From assembly GCF_023630175.1 (NCBI RefSeq), contig NZ_JALLIN010000003.1, forward strand, positions 62,001 through 126,000: a stretch of 64,000 nucleotides of DNA. The letters are read 5' to 3'. Both the position numbers and the translations under genes were made by a program. Below, in pieces: positions 28,306-35,984 of this stretch (its first letter is position 1; every line of letters starts with the position of its first letter). Source of the DNA: Streptomyces cellostaticus. GTDB lineage: Bacteria > Actinomycetota > Actinomycetes > Streptomycetales > Streptomycetaceae. Under the pieces are notes generated by a model. That model saw only the letters and a list, made by a program, of their open reading frames with translations, ran no database searches and had not been told where the DNA came from.

Positions 28306-28461
28306 CTACTTGATGAAGCCGTTGATCGCGGGTGCGAGGACGCTGTCGGCGAGGAGGAAGCCGCCAAGGAGCAGGACGGCGACGAGCCAGGCCGGCGGCC
28401 GGATGAGCTTGATGCCGAGGTAGCCGACCACGGCGAGGGCGAGCCAGAGCGGGACCTGCAC
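28306..28461 (-). CDS. Very small membrane protein (51 aa)
   Basis: GTG start at 28461. The product MQVPLWLALAVVGYLGIKLI, RPPAWLVAVLLLGGFLLADS, VLAPAINGFIK is almost wholly hydrophobic with two transmembrane stretches separated by RPP. It closely resembles the tiny membrane proteins encoded just before the Spd genes in AICEs. It lies in a run of same-strand small genes; translation probably depends on coupling with the 28472 gene. Confidence 0.68.
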   Translation of the reverse strand: MQVPLWLALAVVGYLGIKLIRPPAWLVAVLLLGGFLLADSVLAPAINGFIK

Positions 28462-28471
28462 GACGGGCCTC

Positions 28472-28663
28472 CTAGCGGATGCGGCAGCGGTGGGTACGGG
28501 CGGCGAGCTGGGCGGCGGAGGCGCTGGTGTAGTCGGCGGACCAGCCGCAACCGTCGGCGGTGCACACGGCCGCGTGCTTGGTCTGGCCGTGGCGGTCGCG
28601 GTGGGTGCCGATCTGCACCGGGCCGATGCTCAGCAGCGAGTGGAAGTGGTCGCGGGCGGGCAT
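28472..28663 (-). CDS. Mobile element transfer protein, small zinc-finger-like
   Basis: A 63-residue protein: MPARDHFHSLLSIGPVQIGT, HRDRHGQTKHAAVCTADGCG, WSADYTSASAAQLAARTHRC, RIR. The pattern CxxxxCGWSxxYxxxxAAxLAARTHRC is the conserved family often annotated 'mobile element transfer protein' in Streptomyces AICEs; C, C, H and C could bind zinc. A ribosome binding site (AGGAAGGA) precedes the ATG at 28663. Confidence 0.82.
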   Translation of the reverse strand: MPARDHFHSLLSIGPVQIGTHRDRHGQTKHAAVCTADGCGWSADYTSASAAQLAARTHRCRIR

Positions 28664-28679
28664 GGCGTTGTCCTTCCTG

Positions 28680-29348
28680 TCAGGCGAGGTGGGCGGCGAT
28701 GGCATCGGCGAGGTGGGGCGGGACGCCGAGGCGGGCGCGCAGTGTGTCGGTGTCGATCGAGGAGCCGGTGCGGGTGCGGTACTCGTCGGCGACCTTGCGG
28801 GCGTGGTCGATGAGGACGGCGGGAACCGCGGGTTCCTGGGTCGTGGTGAGAAGGGCCTCAGGAGCGGGGTCTTCCGCAACCAGTGCCGGTGCGGCCTCAG
28901 GCTTCGGCTCGGGTTCTACGACCGGCTCGGGCTCGGTGGTTGCGTCGTCTGGGGTCGAGGCGGGTGCCGGCGGAACTGGCTCGGCATGGTGGGCGGAGTG
29001 AGCGAGGAGGGTTCCACCGAGGAAGGCCAGAGCGGGCCATCCGGCGATGCCGAGGCGGAGCAGGCCGGGTGGGTCGTCCAGGTCGAGGAAGCCAGCGGTG
29101 GCGATGTTCGCGCCGAGCGAGGCGAACAGAGCGACCAGGAACCAGCACCAGGCCAGCCGGGACGGGCCGTCGCTGCGGAGGCGTCGCCAGGCGGCGACCA
29201 GGAGCAGGTCGACGCTGACCGGGTAGGCCCATGCCTTCCAGCCGTCCTGACCGGCAGCGGCGGCCAGGTCGTGGAGGTGGGCGAAGGACAGGGCTCCAGC
29301 GATGACGGCCTGGACCAGGACCGCGTCGACGCGGAGCCGGGCGGCCAT
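28680..29348 (-). CDS. DUF2637-type membrane protein (spread protein)
   Basis: The 222-residue protein starts MAARLRVDAVLVQAVIAGAL and has four hydrophobic segments in residues 8-120, including AWAYPVSVDLLLVAAWRRLR and LAWCWFLVALFASLGANIAT, characteristic of the DUF2637 family. A Pro/Glu linker (EPEPVVEPEPKPEAAP) leads to a C-terminal helical DNA-binding-like region (ADEYRTRTGSSIDTDTLRAR, LGVPPHLADAIAAHLA). Such proteins are constant members of AICEs, thought to assist intra-mycelial spread. It overlaps the previous gene (ATGA at 29345-29348). Confidence 0.8.
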   Translation of the reverse strand: MAARLRVDAVLVQAVIAGALSFAHLHDLAAAAGQDGWKAWAYPVSVDLLLVAAWRRLRSDGPSRLAWCWFLVALFASLGANIATAGFLDLDDPPGLLRLGIAGWPALAFLGGTLLAHSAHHAEPVPPAPASTPDDATTEPEPVVEPEPKPEAAPALVAEDPAPEALLTTTQEPAVPAVLIDHARKVADEYRTRTGSSIDTDTLRARLGVPPHLADAIAAHLA

Positions 29349-29512
29349 CAGGCCTCCTCGGCCGACGTGCCGGGCGGCTCGGGCAGCGAGGCGGCCAGGG
29401 AGGGGCTGACGGCGTCCACGAAGTCGAGGTCGGCGCCGGCCGTGTCCGCGTAGAGGGCGAGTTGGCCGAGCAGGAGCACGGTGCGGGCGAAGTCCTCGCA
29501 GTCGGGGCACAT
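29348..29512 (-). CDS. Small hypothetical AICE protein (54 aa)
   Basis: Reads MCPDCEDFARTVLLLGQLAL, YADTAGADLDFVDAVSPSLA, ASLPEPPGTSAEEA. It has a CPDC motif at the start and an acidic tail. AAGGGAG lies nine bases before the ATG at 29512, and the stop overlaps the start of the DUF2637 gene. It probably belongs to the transfer operon; function unknown. Confidence 0.65.
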   Translation of the reverse strand: MCPDCEDFARTVLLLGQLALYADTAGADLDFVDAVSPSLAASLPEPPGTSAEEA

Positions 29513-29594
29513 GGCGGTGGAGCTCCCTTCTTCAGGCATGGCAGGGGTAGGGACCTGGCGCGAAGGCGGTCGCGCCGACCGGAGGTGCGGGTGT

Positions 29595-30950
29595 TCAGGC
29601 CGTGACGGGAGCTGTCTCGGGCAGCGGCACCCAGTCATGGGCGGTGCTGGTCAGCACGGGTTGGAAGGCGGCCAGTTCGGGCACGTACGGGGTGCGATGG
29701 GCATGCCGGTTGCAGATGTTGACGGCCTGCCGCAGCGAGGTGTGCGGAGCGCGGATGCGGTGCCAGCCACCCGTGGAGTCCCCGGCGATGGCGATCCCGC
29801 GCATCTCGGCGGGAATCTGGATCGCGGCCAGGACGGCGTCCGGGGAGATGTCACCGAAGGCCATGTTGGCGCTGGTCTCGTCGTTGACGCGATGGGCGGT
29901 GCGGCCGGTGAGCTGGGCTCGGAGCATCGTGATGCCCTTACCGAGTTCCGAGCCGAAGCGCTGTCCGCAGATCTCCAGGTAGATGCCGGCGGCGCGGCCG
30001 AGCTGGGCGAGGCGAACCAGGGCCGTGATGATGCGGTCCCGCCGTTTCTCTTCTTCCTTGCTGGCGAAGAGAGCGAGTTCGGCGACCTCGTCGACCAGGA
30101 CCACGACGGGGGTCGGGCGGAGGTGTTCCGGCAGGTCCCAGATGTCAGCGGCGATCTCCGCATCCGGGACACCCGCGGCGATGCGCTGCTCGTCGCGGAT
30201 GAGCCGATAGACATCCTGCATACGGGCCACGAGGGCATCGAGCAGTTCGGCGGCAGTGTCGGGGTTGTCGGCGAGCGCCGAGAACCGGCGAGCCAAGGGG
30301 AACAACTCCACCCCCTGCTTGCAGTCGATTCCGACAAGGGCGACGTCCATCGGGGCGAGCCCGGCGACCAGGTTGCGTTGGTAGACCGACTTGCCCGACT
30401 CAGTGGCACCAAGCGTGAGGGCGTGGGGTATCGCCCGGTAGTCACGGTAGTGGACCGAGCCGTCCGCGCGCAGTGCGACCGGAACCAGCATCGGGCGGGT
30501 GTCTGTCTTGGCGGGCATCTGCACCCGCTTGAGCACGTCGTAGCCGGTCATCCGGACCTCTACGACGCCGGAGCGCAGTTCCCGGCAGGTGACGCCGTAC
30601 ATCGAGAACGAGTGCCGCATCCGGTCCGAGGCGGCGGCGATGTCGAAGGCGTCCTGGCCGGGCCGCAGCTTCAGCCGCAGAACCAGACCGGTCCTGGTCG
30701 GCCGCAACCGGAGGATGCGCGGCGGGCGGGAGTCCGGCACGAGCCGGTTGGCCATCCGGGCTAACGCCAGCCGCCAGCGGGACGGCGGCGCGGTAAGACC
30801 GCAGGCGTCCATGACGGAGCCGTAGCGGACCAGGACTCGCAGCGCCGCGAGGGCGACCCCGAAACTCAGCCAGTACCAGGCGGGACGCCACCACCGCAGC
30901 AGGCCCGCAGCAGCGACGACCAACACGAGCGCGACCGATAAGGCGGTCAC
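29595..30950 (-). CDS. traSA: FtsK/SpoIIIE-type conjugal transfer ATPase (TraSA-like)
   Basis: The 451-residue protein starts at GTG 30950 with two membrane segments (ALSVALVLVVAAAGLLRWWR, YWLSFGVALAALRVL). It has Walker A LGATESGKSVYQRNLVAGLA (about residue 185), Walker B TPVVVLVDEVAELALFASKE and the FtsK-type GRAAGIYLEICGQRF segment. This single protein moves double-stranded element DNA between mycelia, the defining feature of AICEs. The C-terminal tail would contain the wHTH that reads clt repeats. It is separated by one base from the stop of the upstream 30952-31308 gene. Confidence 0.92.
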   Translation of the reverse strand: MTALSVALVLVVAAAGLLRWWRPAWYWLSFGVALAALRVLVRYGSVMDACGLTAPPSRWRLALARMANRLVPDSRPPRILRLRPTRTGLVLRLKLRPGQDAFDIAAASDRMRHSFSMYGVTCRELRSGVVEVRMTGYDVLKRVQMPAKTDTRPMLVPVALRADGSVHYRDYRAIPHALTLGATESGKSVYQRNLVAGLAPMDVALVGIDCKQGVELFPLARRFSALADNPDTAAELLDALVARMQDVYRLIRDEQRIAAGVPDAEIAADIWDLPEHLRPTPVVVLVDEVAELALFASKEEEKRRDRIITALVRLAQLGRAAGIYLEICGQRFGSELGKGITMLRAQLTGRTAHRVNDETSANMAFGDISPDAVLAAIQIPAEMRGIAIAGDSTGGWHRIRAPHTSLRQAVNICNRHAHRTPYVPELAAFQPVLTSTAHDWVPLPETAPVTA

Positions 30951-30951
30951 G

Positions 30952-31308
30952 TCAGGCCGCCTTCGGCTGCGCGGCGTTGGCGGCGAGCGAGGTGACCGCG
31001 ACCGCACGGAACGCGATGCCGTGCCGCTTCTGCCCGTTGAAGTCGTTTTCCCACGGCCGGGCGATCAACCCGGTGAGTGCCACCGGCGTGCCCATGGCCA
31101 GCTCGCCCGTGATGCCGGGCTCCGGGACGGTGATGGACAGGATCTCCACCTCGTCGTTCGCCGCGAACATCACGTCCACGGTCATCAGCTTCGCGCCGGT
31201 CTCGATGTCGGTGGCGATCTCACCGGTACGGCGGTCCTTGACCTTGGGCTGCGGAGTCTTAGCGACCATCACGGTCGCGGCGGAGGTGTCGACGGGGATC
31301 TGACGCAC
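30952..31308 (-). CDS. Conserved AICE protein upstream of tra
   Basis: The 118-residue protein MRQIPVDTSAATVMVAKTPQ, then DRRTGEIATDIETGAKLMTV, DVMFAANDEVEILSITVPEP, GMTPVALTGL-like and FRAVAVTSLAANAAQP, is beta-rich with no membrane segment. It belongs to a family found directly before tra in pSAM2/SLP1-type elements; the OB-like pattern suggests single-strand nucleic acid binding, but that is inference. It starts at GTG 31308, only nine bases from the first KorSA-like operator (31317), so its transcription should be repressed by the GntR protein. Confidence 0.78.
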   Translation of the reverse strand: MRQIPVDTSAATVMVAKTPQPKVKDRRTGEIATDIETGAKLMTVDVMFAANDEVEILSITVPEPGITGELAMGTPVALTGLIARPWENDFNGQKRHGIAFRAVAVTSLAANAAQPKAA

Positions 31309-31316
31309 AGCGAATC

Positions 31317-31395
31317 ACTCCTATACAGAGGCTGGACTCCGTCACTCATGTACATGAGTGACATGAAGAAGAGTGCACCACTCCTATACATGAGT
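31317..31395. promoter_or_regulatory. Cluster of three KorSA-like operators before the transfer operon
   Basis: A perfect 22-bp palindrome lies at 31341-31362 (GTCACTCATGT and its complement). Degenerate copies of its core ACTCATGTACATGAGT lie at 31317-31332 (actcctatacagag...) and 31380-31395 (ACTCCTATACATGAGT). A fourth copy is at 32247-32262, over the start of the NUDIX gene. GntR-family repressors of pSAM2 type bind such sites to silence transfer and pra. Confidence 0.78.
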
Positions 31396-31446
31396 CAACC
31401 CGCCGCGAAGGAAACTCGCGGCGGGTTGGCAGGACTTGAGCGCCCG

Positions 31447-32226
31447 TCAGTCCTCGGCCGGGATCCGGTACTCGAAAACGAACTGGTCAGCGGCCATGAG
31501 CGTGTCGCAGACCTCGACAACCCGCCCCTCAGTCGTACGAGCCTCCCGCACCAGGTGAACCACAGGAGCACCGGCGCTCAGAGCAAGCTCGGAAGCCTCT
31601 GCCTTCGAGGCCGGGCGTGCCTGCAGGGTTTCGACGAACTCGGCGAACTCATGCCCGTGGTCCTCGAGTCGGGCGTAGATGCCACCACCGCCGGGATTCT
31701 CTGCGAACAGCTCAGGGATGTCCTTCACGACATCCCACGGAAGGTACGAGCTCGCGGTCTCGACGGGAGTGCCGTTGCGGAAGTAGAGACGCCGTCGCGC
31801 GAGCACCTGGGTGCCGGCGGGGACGTCCAGTCGGCGGGCCGCATCCTCTGGGGCCTCCATCGGACCGATGTACAGGACGGTCACCTTGGCCGTGGCGCCG
31901 GACTGCGCCGACTCGGCTAGATACGCGGCCTTGCCACCCCTGCGATGCGACCGCCGGAAGCGATCGGAGGAACGATGCCGCACCGGCGGTCGATCCTTCA
32001 CCGTCGAACCCTTGCCGTGCCGCGTCTCCACGAGCCCGCTGGCACGCACCTCAACCATGGCCTTGCGAATCGTGCCGCCCGAAACGCCGTAGCGATCGAC
32101 CAGCTCGGACTCACTCGGCACCATCTCGCCGGGCTTGAGGACACCCGCCCGAATCTGCTGCACGATCTCTTCGGCGATCTGCACGTACCGAGGTACGGAC
32201 CTCTCACCTCCTACCGCGGTTCCCAT
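31447..32226 (-). CDS. korSA: GntR/HutC-family repressor (KorSA-like)
   Basis: The 259-residue protein has an N-terminal GntR winged helix (RYVQIAEEIVQQIRAGVLKP, GEMVPSESELVDRYGVSGGT, IRKAMVEVRASGLVETRHGK). A basic linker leads to a C-terminal UTRA ligand-binding domain (residues about 95-255, VLARRRLYFRNGTPVETASS, YARLEDHGHEFAEFVETLQA). In pSAM2, KorSA represses pra and hence replication and transfer. Palindromic sites lie on both sides of this gene. It is transcribed away from the NUDIX gene; its own promoter overlaps the 32247 operator region, suggesting autoregulation. Confidence 0.9.
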   Translation of the reverse strand: MGTAVGGERSVPRYVQIAEEIVQQIRAGVLKPGEMVPSESELVDRYGVSGGTIRKAMVEVRASGLVETRHGKGSTVKDRPPVRHRSSDRFRRSHRRGGKAAYLAESAQSGATAKVTVLYIGPMEAPEDAARRLDVPAGTQVLARRRLYFRNGTPVETASSYLPWDVVKDIPELFAENPGGGGIYARLEDHGHEFAEFVETLQARPASKAEASELALSAGAPVVHLVREARTTEGRVVEVCDTLMAADQFVFEYRIPAED

Positions 32227-32246
32227 AGTCCTTCTCTTCCTCCTAT

Positions 32247-32262
32247 GCTCCTGTACATGAGT
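32247..32262. promoter_or_regulatory. KorSA-like operator overlapping the NUDIX start codon
   Basis: GCTCCTGTACATGAGT matches the palindrome core at 31344-31359 in 14 of 16 bases and contains the ATG (32257) of the NUDIX gene. A bound repressor would block both the NUDIX gene and the divergent korSA-like promoter. Confidence 0.7.
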
Positions 32263-32712
32263 AACAGCGCCCCGGAAGGCCAGTCAACGCCACTGCACTC
32301 CGTGTCTGTGGCCGGGGTGGTGGTGCGTGAGGACGGCAGGCTTCTGGCGATTCGCCGTGCCGACAACGGCACTTGGGAGCTCCCCGGTGGCGTCCTCGAA
32401 CTCAAGGAGACCCCAGAGGCCGGCGTCGCCCGCGAGGTCCTGGAGGAGACCGGCATCCACGTCGAGGTGGACGAACTCACCGGGGTCTACAAGAACACCA
32501 CCCGGGGCGTCGTCGCACTGGTCTTCAGGTGCAAGCCCTCCGGCGGGACCGAGCGCACGTCCAGCGAGTCGACGGCCGTCGACTGGCTCACGCCCGACGA
32601 GGTCTCAGAGCGCATGTCCGAGGTCTTCGCGATCCGGCTCTTGGATGCCCTGGACGACAACGGCCCTCACGTGAGGAGCCACGACGGACGGCGACTCATC
32701 CCAGCGGGATAA
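32257..32712 (+). CDS. NUDIX hydrolase, Pra-like AICE activator
   Basis: The 151-residue protein MSNSAPEGQSTPLHSVSVAG has a complete NUDIX box: GGVLELKETPEAGVAREVLE followed by ETGI (GX5EX7REUXEEXGU). It is preceded by RRADNGTWELPGG and followed by TGVYKNTTRGVVALVFRCKP. NUDIX enzymes cleave nucleoside diphosphates linked to a moiety X. In pSAM2 the equivalent gene, pra, promotes replication and transfer. No Shine-Dalgarno sequence precedes the ATG, which is embedded in an operator; the mRNA may be leaderless or start at an internal codon such as GTG 32302. Confidence 0.85.
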   Translation: MSNSAPEGQSTPLHSVSVAGVVVREDGRLLAIRRADNGTWELPGGVLELKETPEAGVAREVLEETGIHVEVDELTGVYKNTTRGVVALVFRCKPSGGTERTSSESTAVDWLTPDEVSERMSEVFAIRLLDALDDNGPHVRSHDGRRLIPAG

Positions 32713-32892
32713 GACTTTCTCTACTTCATCAAGCCCGCGCACGGCGCGGGTGCGCGCCGCCTCTGCGGCGCGGCCTGCCTCCTGTCTGCGCCCCGGCTGG
32801 CCGCGCCGGGCGGCGCGCTGGCGAGCTGCGGGTATGAAGTGGGAGACACCCTCTGTGGCTGGGGCGGTCGGCTCCACGGCTTTAGGCAGCCA

Positions 32893-33003
32893 CTTTGGGG
32901 CGAGCCTCTAAGATCATGGCCCCAACGTCGTGCTTTAACGGGCAGGTCCACAGACTGCCCGACGCGCCGGAAGCTTACGGGGCCATGATCACTCGCCCCA
33001 AAG
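32893..33003. repeat. Large inverted repeat, candidate origin or transfer locus
   Basis: Arm 1 (32893-32923) and arm 2 (32979-33003) are inverted copies: CTTTGGGGCGAG...GATCATGGCCCC against its complement, arm 1 carrying six extra bases. An inner hairpin, CGGGCAG...CTGCCCG, lies at 32939-32961. The neighbouring stretch 32730-32830 is extremely GC-rich and rich in short inverted repeats. In a rolling-circle element such structures fit a replication origin or the clt transfer locus. Confidence 0.6.
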
Positions 33004-33064
33004 CAGCTCCAGCCCAAAGCCGCTCCGCCGACTAGCTTGTGAACGCGTTACATTTTCAGGACTG

Positions 33065-33688
33065 TTAACGCCCCTTCACCTTGCAAGCATGTTCCAGCTC
33101 CGCGACCAGTTCAGACACGGAGGAGCTAGGATTCGGGGGGTTATGATTAACGCGAATAGCCTCGCATTTTTCAGCCCTCACCTTGGCCTCTGGGTACTTT
33201 GAGTAAGGAAAATTGGAAGGCAATTTCTTTCCGGAAACTCCATGCTTCTTCAATTTGCCAGCCAGGGCCTGCGCCGTGACCCAGGCCCTGTGCTCCTCGT
33301 AATGCCAAAGTAGCCAGATTTCGAAACAGGGACTACTTACGGCAATGTGTAAGCTGTTGCGGGATGCAAGTTCGCATGCAGAAGGAAGTGTTGCGTGGGT
33401 ATCTACGTCAACTACGCACCAGACAGAGTCGAATGCATCGCCGTCTTGTTCTTCTCGCCTGCGACGCTGATCGGCTTCACGGACGACGCTTAGAGGGTCT
33501 CGGCCAGTTCCGATAGGTCTGACGGATATCACGTGAACGGCGCGAGCGTTGAGGTGTGAAGCGAGGCCCTCAAAATATTGCGGCTCTGTCTTCACTCCTT
33601 CCGTGACGATCAGAACCTTCTTGTTTTCCGATCTCCTGCCGCGAGATTTCGAAATCTTCTGCGAACCCCTGACCTGACGGCGACTCAC
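33065..33688 (-). CDS. rloB: RloB-like nuclease subunit (AbiL-type defence)
   Basis: The 207-residue protein starts at GTG 33688 (MSRRQVRGSQKISKSRGRRS) and has the RloB fold: KVLIVTEGVKTEPQYFEGLA (TOPRIM-like strand with catalytic Glu), VWCVVDVDTHATLP (DxD) and SPCFEIWLLWHYEEHRAWVT, ending in basic residues. RloB works with an OLD-like ATPase, RloA; the pair corresponds to AbiL (AbiLi/AbiLii) and is thought to abort phage growth. It overlaps rloA by four bases (GTGA). Codon usage is far less GC-rich than the AICE backbone, so it is a recent passenger. Confidence 0.85.
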   Translation of the reverse strand: MSRRQVRGSQKISKSRGRRSENKKVLIVTEGVKTEPQYFEGLASHLNARAVHVISVRPIGTGRDPLSVVREADQRRRREEQDGDAFDSVWCVVDVDTHATLPSACELASRNSLHIAVSSPCFEIWLLWHYEEHRAWVTAQALAGKLKKHGVSGKKLPSNFPYSKYPEAKVRAEKCEAIRVNHNPPNPSSSVSELVAELEHACKVKGR

Positions 33689-35016
33689 TCATGTTCTCCT
33701 ACAACCAAGGAAGCGCGTAGATCCTCCCAGGAGACGGCAGGCACCGCTCCGTAACGCCCGCTTAGATAGCGGCGTTCCAGGTTATGATCTGCCTTGACCG
33801 GAAAGTCCGTCAAGGGGTAGTACTCTGACGCCCCGGCCCCGTCCTTCTCGGCGAACCAGACGTCCTCCTTCTCCAAGGCTCCTCCGGCTAGGTGCCCCAT
33901 GAGTGACGTGTCATGCGAAGCGAAGATCAACTGAGCGCCCTTAGAGTTGATCTCCGCATCCCTGAATAGAGAGATAAAGGCGGCCGTGAGGCGCGGATGC
34001 AGGCTTGCGTCAATCTCATCCACGACAAATACATGACCGTTATCGATAGCTCGAAGCGCCGGGATGGCAAGTGACAACCAAGCTACCGTTCCGCTACTTT
34101 CATTCTCGATGTCGAGGATGTAATCTTCCGCCCGCTCTCCCCCTTTATGCCAAAACTTGATTTTCCGCTTCTGGTCCGCAAGGAAGAACTCCATGAATTC
34201 TTCTTTGTTAAAGCGGGAATCATCCCCGAACGTTTCGAACACGCTTTCGGCGACTTTGACTGCCATGTCGAGCACGTCTGGGGCTAGCTCTACATCCTCC
34301 ACTGTGAGGCGGGAAATTCCCAGGTCTGCGAATTTGAGAAGGTTCTCGGCCCTCCATCGAATCGAGTCGCTTTCCATCCATTTCTTGATCGCCCTGATTC
34401 TACCCTTTTGCTGTTCTTCTGAATATGCTGCATATTGGATGTGCCGAGTGAGTTGGCGATGCACCCGCTTGATCTGGGCGTGCCCCTCCCTCGCGGCAAC
34501 CGTCAAGAACAGATTCTTCGCGCCTGTCTTTCGGGAAATGCGTACGTTTTCGCCCTTCAGGAATCGTCCGAAGGTGTAGTTATCAGGTCCGATCCCCGAT
34601 CGATCGAACAAAACCCTGCGGCGTCCTTCCGGGAATGTTGAGAGCCATTCCGCCTTGACTCCCTCGGCATCGCTTTCGAAGCCATAGACGTACCTCGTGC
34701 CGGTTAGTGTGAAGTCGAACTCGTACGCGGACGTTTGTGTTGCGGAGTGGGCGTCCAAGGCGAATGGGCGGTACGGAAATGACTTCTCTTTAGTCCATTC
34801 TGCGGATTGTCGAATTGCCCTAAGGGCGAAATGAATCGCGTCCAGCAGATTCGTCTTCCCGGAGGCGTTGGATCCGAAAATGCCTACGATCCGGTTGGTT
34901 GCAGCCCTCCAGTCGCCGTCGGCTGGCCGTACACCCTCGAAGCTCGACTTCGTCAGTACTAGCTCGGTGGAGTCTCGAATCGATCGATGGTTCGTCACGC
35001 GGAACCTGAGCAGCAT
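33685..35016 (-). CDS. rloA: RloA-like AAA/ABC ATPase (AbiL-type defence)
   Basis: The 443-residue protein starts MLLRFRVTNHRSIRDSTELV and has Walker A GIFGSNASGKTNLLDAIHFA (about residue 45). Then come NESSGTVAWLSLAIPALRAI (signature, about residue 312), Walker B HVFVVDEIDASLHPRLTAAF and the His switch QLIFASHDTSLMGH, the order of OLD-family/AbiEii-like ATPases. It probably senses infection and controls RloB. I preferred the ATG at 35016 (GAGGG ten bases before, domain start); an ATG at 35067 adds 17 residues. Base composition is lower in GC than its surroundings. It lies between the NUDIX gene and attR. Confidence 0.86.
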   Translation of the reverse strand: MLLRFRVTNHRSIRDSTELVLTKSSFEGVRPADGDWRAATNRIVGIFGSNASGKTNLLDAIHFALRAIRQSAEWTKEKSFPYRPFALDAHSATQTSAYEFDFTLTGTRYVYGFESDAEGVKAEWLSTFPEGRRRVLFDRSGIGPDNYTFGRFLKGENVRISRKTGAKNLFLTVAAREGHAQIKRVHRQLTRHIQYAAYSEEQQKGRIRAIKKWMESDSIRWRAENLLKFADLGISRLTVEDVELAPDVLDMAVKVAESVFETFGDDSRFNKEEFMEFFLADQKRKIKFWHKGGERAEDYILDIENESSGTVAWLSLAIPALRAIDNGHVFVVDEIDASLHPRLTAAFISLFRDAEINSKGAQLIFASHDTSLMGHLAGGALEKEDVWFAEKDGAGASEYYPLTDFPVKADHNLERRYLSGRYGAVPAVSWEDLRASLVVGEHE

Positions 35017-35493
35017 GGTCACATCACCCTCGAGTGCAGTTTCGTTCCCTCTAGAGAGGATTTCCATCCCCAGGTGTGCTGAAACTGTACCCAGTAGGCA
35101 GGCAGGGGGCCAGGCGCTTGCTCCGTCAGAGGTACCTGGGTTGCGGCGCCCTTCTGCGGGCCGAGGCCAAGATGGCCGGCCAGCTCACTCGTATCCGCTC
35201 CGGAGGTCAGCGGTGCCGTATCCGCCGACCTCCACGGCTACGTCCGCTGTAGCAGTCGACGGCCCTACATCGCATGCGCTAGGTCCAACTGCTTGAGCAG
35301 TGATCACGACCGACCGCTGGGCCGTCCCTGGGCCGTCCGAGGCCGACCAACCCTGACAGTCGGCACCCACGGGTGACCACCCCCACCCCGCACTGGCCTG
35401 GGCTCCCGGAGTCGATCTGCGACACTGGTACCACCATGCCCAAGCCCGGAGAACTGGCATGACGAAGCCGGGCCGGCTGACTACGGTGGCCCC
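35017..35493. other. Gene-free interval behind rloA
   Basis: About 430-480 bp with rloA's promoter region on the left. No frame on either strand shows a domain or credible start, apart from random Gly/Trp-rich stretches. Confidence 0.35.
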
Positions 35494-35739
35494 GTGCTGA
35501 ACAGCGATGGGGGTCTAGCAGCCTGGCTGGAGTCGAAGCGGCTGCTCACCAGTCCTGAGCGTCACATCGACACGTTGCGATGTCTGCTCGCCGCCGACGA
35601 CGACGCGCTTCTGATGTACGACTACGACCTGATCAGCGATCCACAGACGGTCGCCATTGTGAAGGCTCAGCAGCGCGCAGCGGGACAGCGCCGCCGTAGG
35701 CTGCGGCGACTGACGACGCGTCGGCGCCTCGCAAAGTGA
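35494..35739 (+). CDS. Small hypothetical protein at the right AICE end (81 aa)
   Basis: It starts at GTG 35494: MLNSDGGLAAWLESKRLLTS, PERHIDTLRCLLAADDDALL, MYDYDLISDPQTVAIVKAQQ, RAAGQRRRRLRRLTTRRRLA K. The first 60 residues are helical and acidic, the last 20 strongly basic. No family recognised. It reads toward attR, about 130 bp away. Confidence 0.5.
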   Translation: MLNSDGGLAAWLESKRLLTSPERHIDTLRCLLAADDDALLMYDYDLISDPQTVAIVKAQQRAAGQRRRRLRRLTTRRRLAK

Positions 35740-35866
35740 CATCAGCGGATGACATCAACGCATGACATCAACGCCCCTGGACGGCGGCGGACTGGAACGA
35801 TCGTGAGGGCACCGGGAACTGCCAGTGCCGTGATCGCGGAGCAGGCCGCAGAGCTCGGTGAGCGAA

Positions 35867-35910
35867 CTTGTAAAGCGAAGGTCGTCGGTTCGAATCCGAC
35901 AGGGGGCTCT
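35867..35910 (+). repeat. attR of the AICE (tRNA-Thr 3' fragment)
   Basis: Identical over 44 bases to 24252-24295. It holds the anticodon loop, T arm and acceptor 3' side but no 5' half, so it is not a functional tRNA. Sequence beyond it should be the original chromosomal flank of the tRNA gene. Confidence 0.92.
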
Positions 35911-35959
35911 GCATGCGGGGCTCCGAGCCGGGGGTCGTCCCCGGAGTCGGGCCCTGATC

Positions 35960-35984
35960 GGCCCCGGACGTCCCGTCCGGGGCC
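35960..35984 (+). terminator. Ancestral tRNA-Thr terminator, now beyond attR
   Basis: GGCCCCGGACG, three bases, then CGTCCGGGGCC: a perfect 11-bp stem 50 bp after the tRNA 3' end. Before the AICE inserted it would have terminated the tRNA transcript. The whole 35919-35985 segment recurs inverted at 8748-8814. Confidence 0.75.

Noticed and set aside
35867..35910. Second functional tRNA-Thr gene
   Set aside because: Only the 3' half is present; no acceptor 5' strand or D arm, so it is an attachment-site copy.
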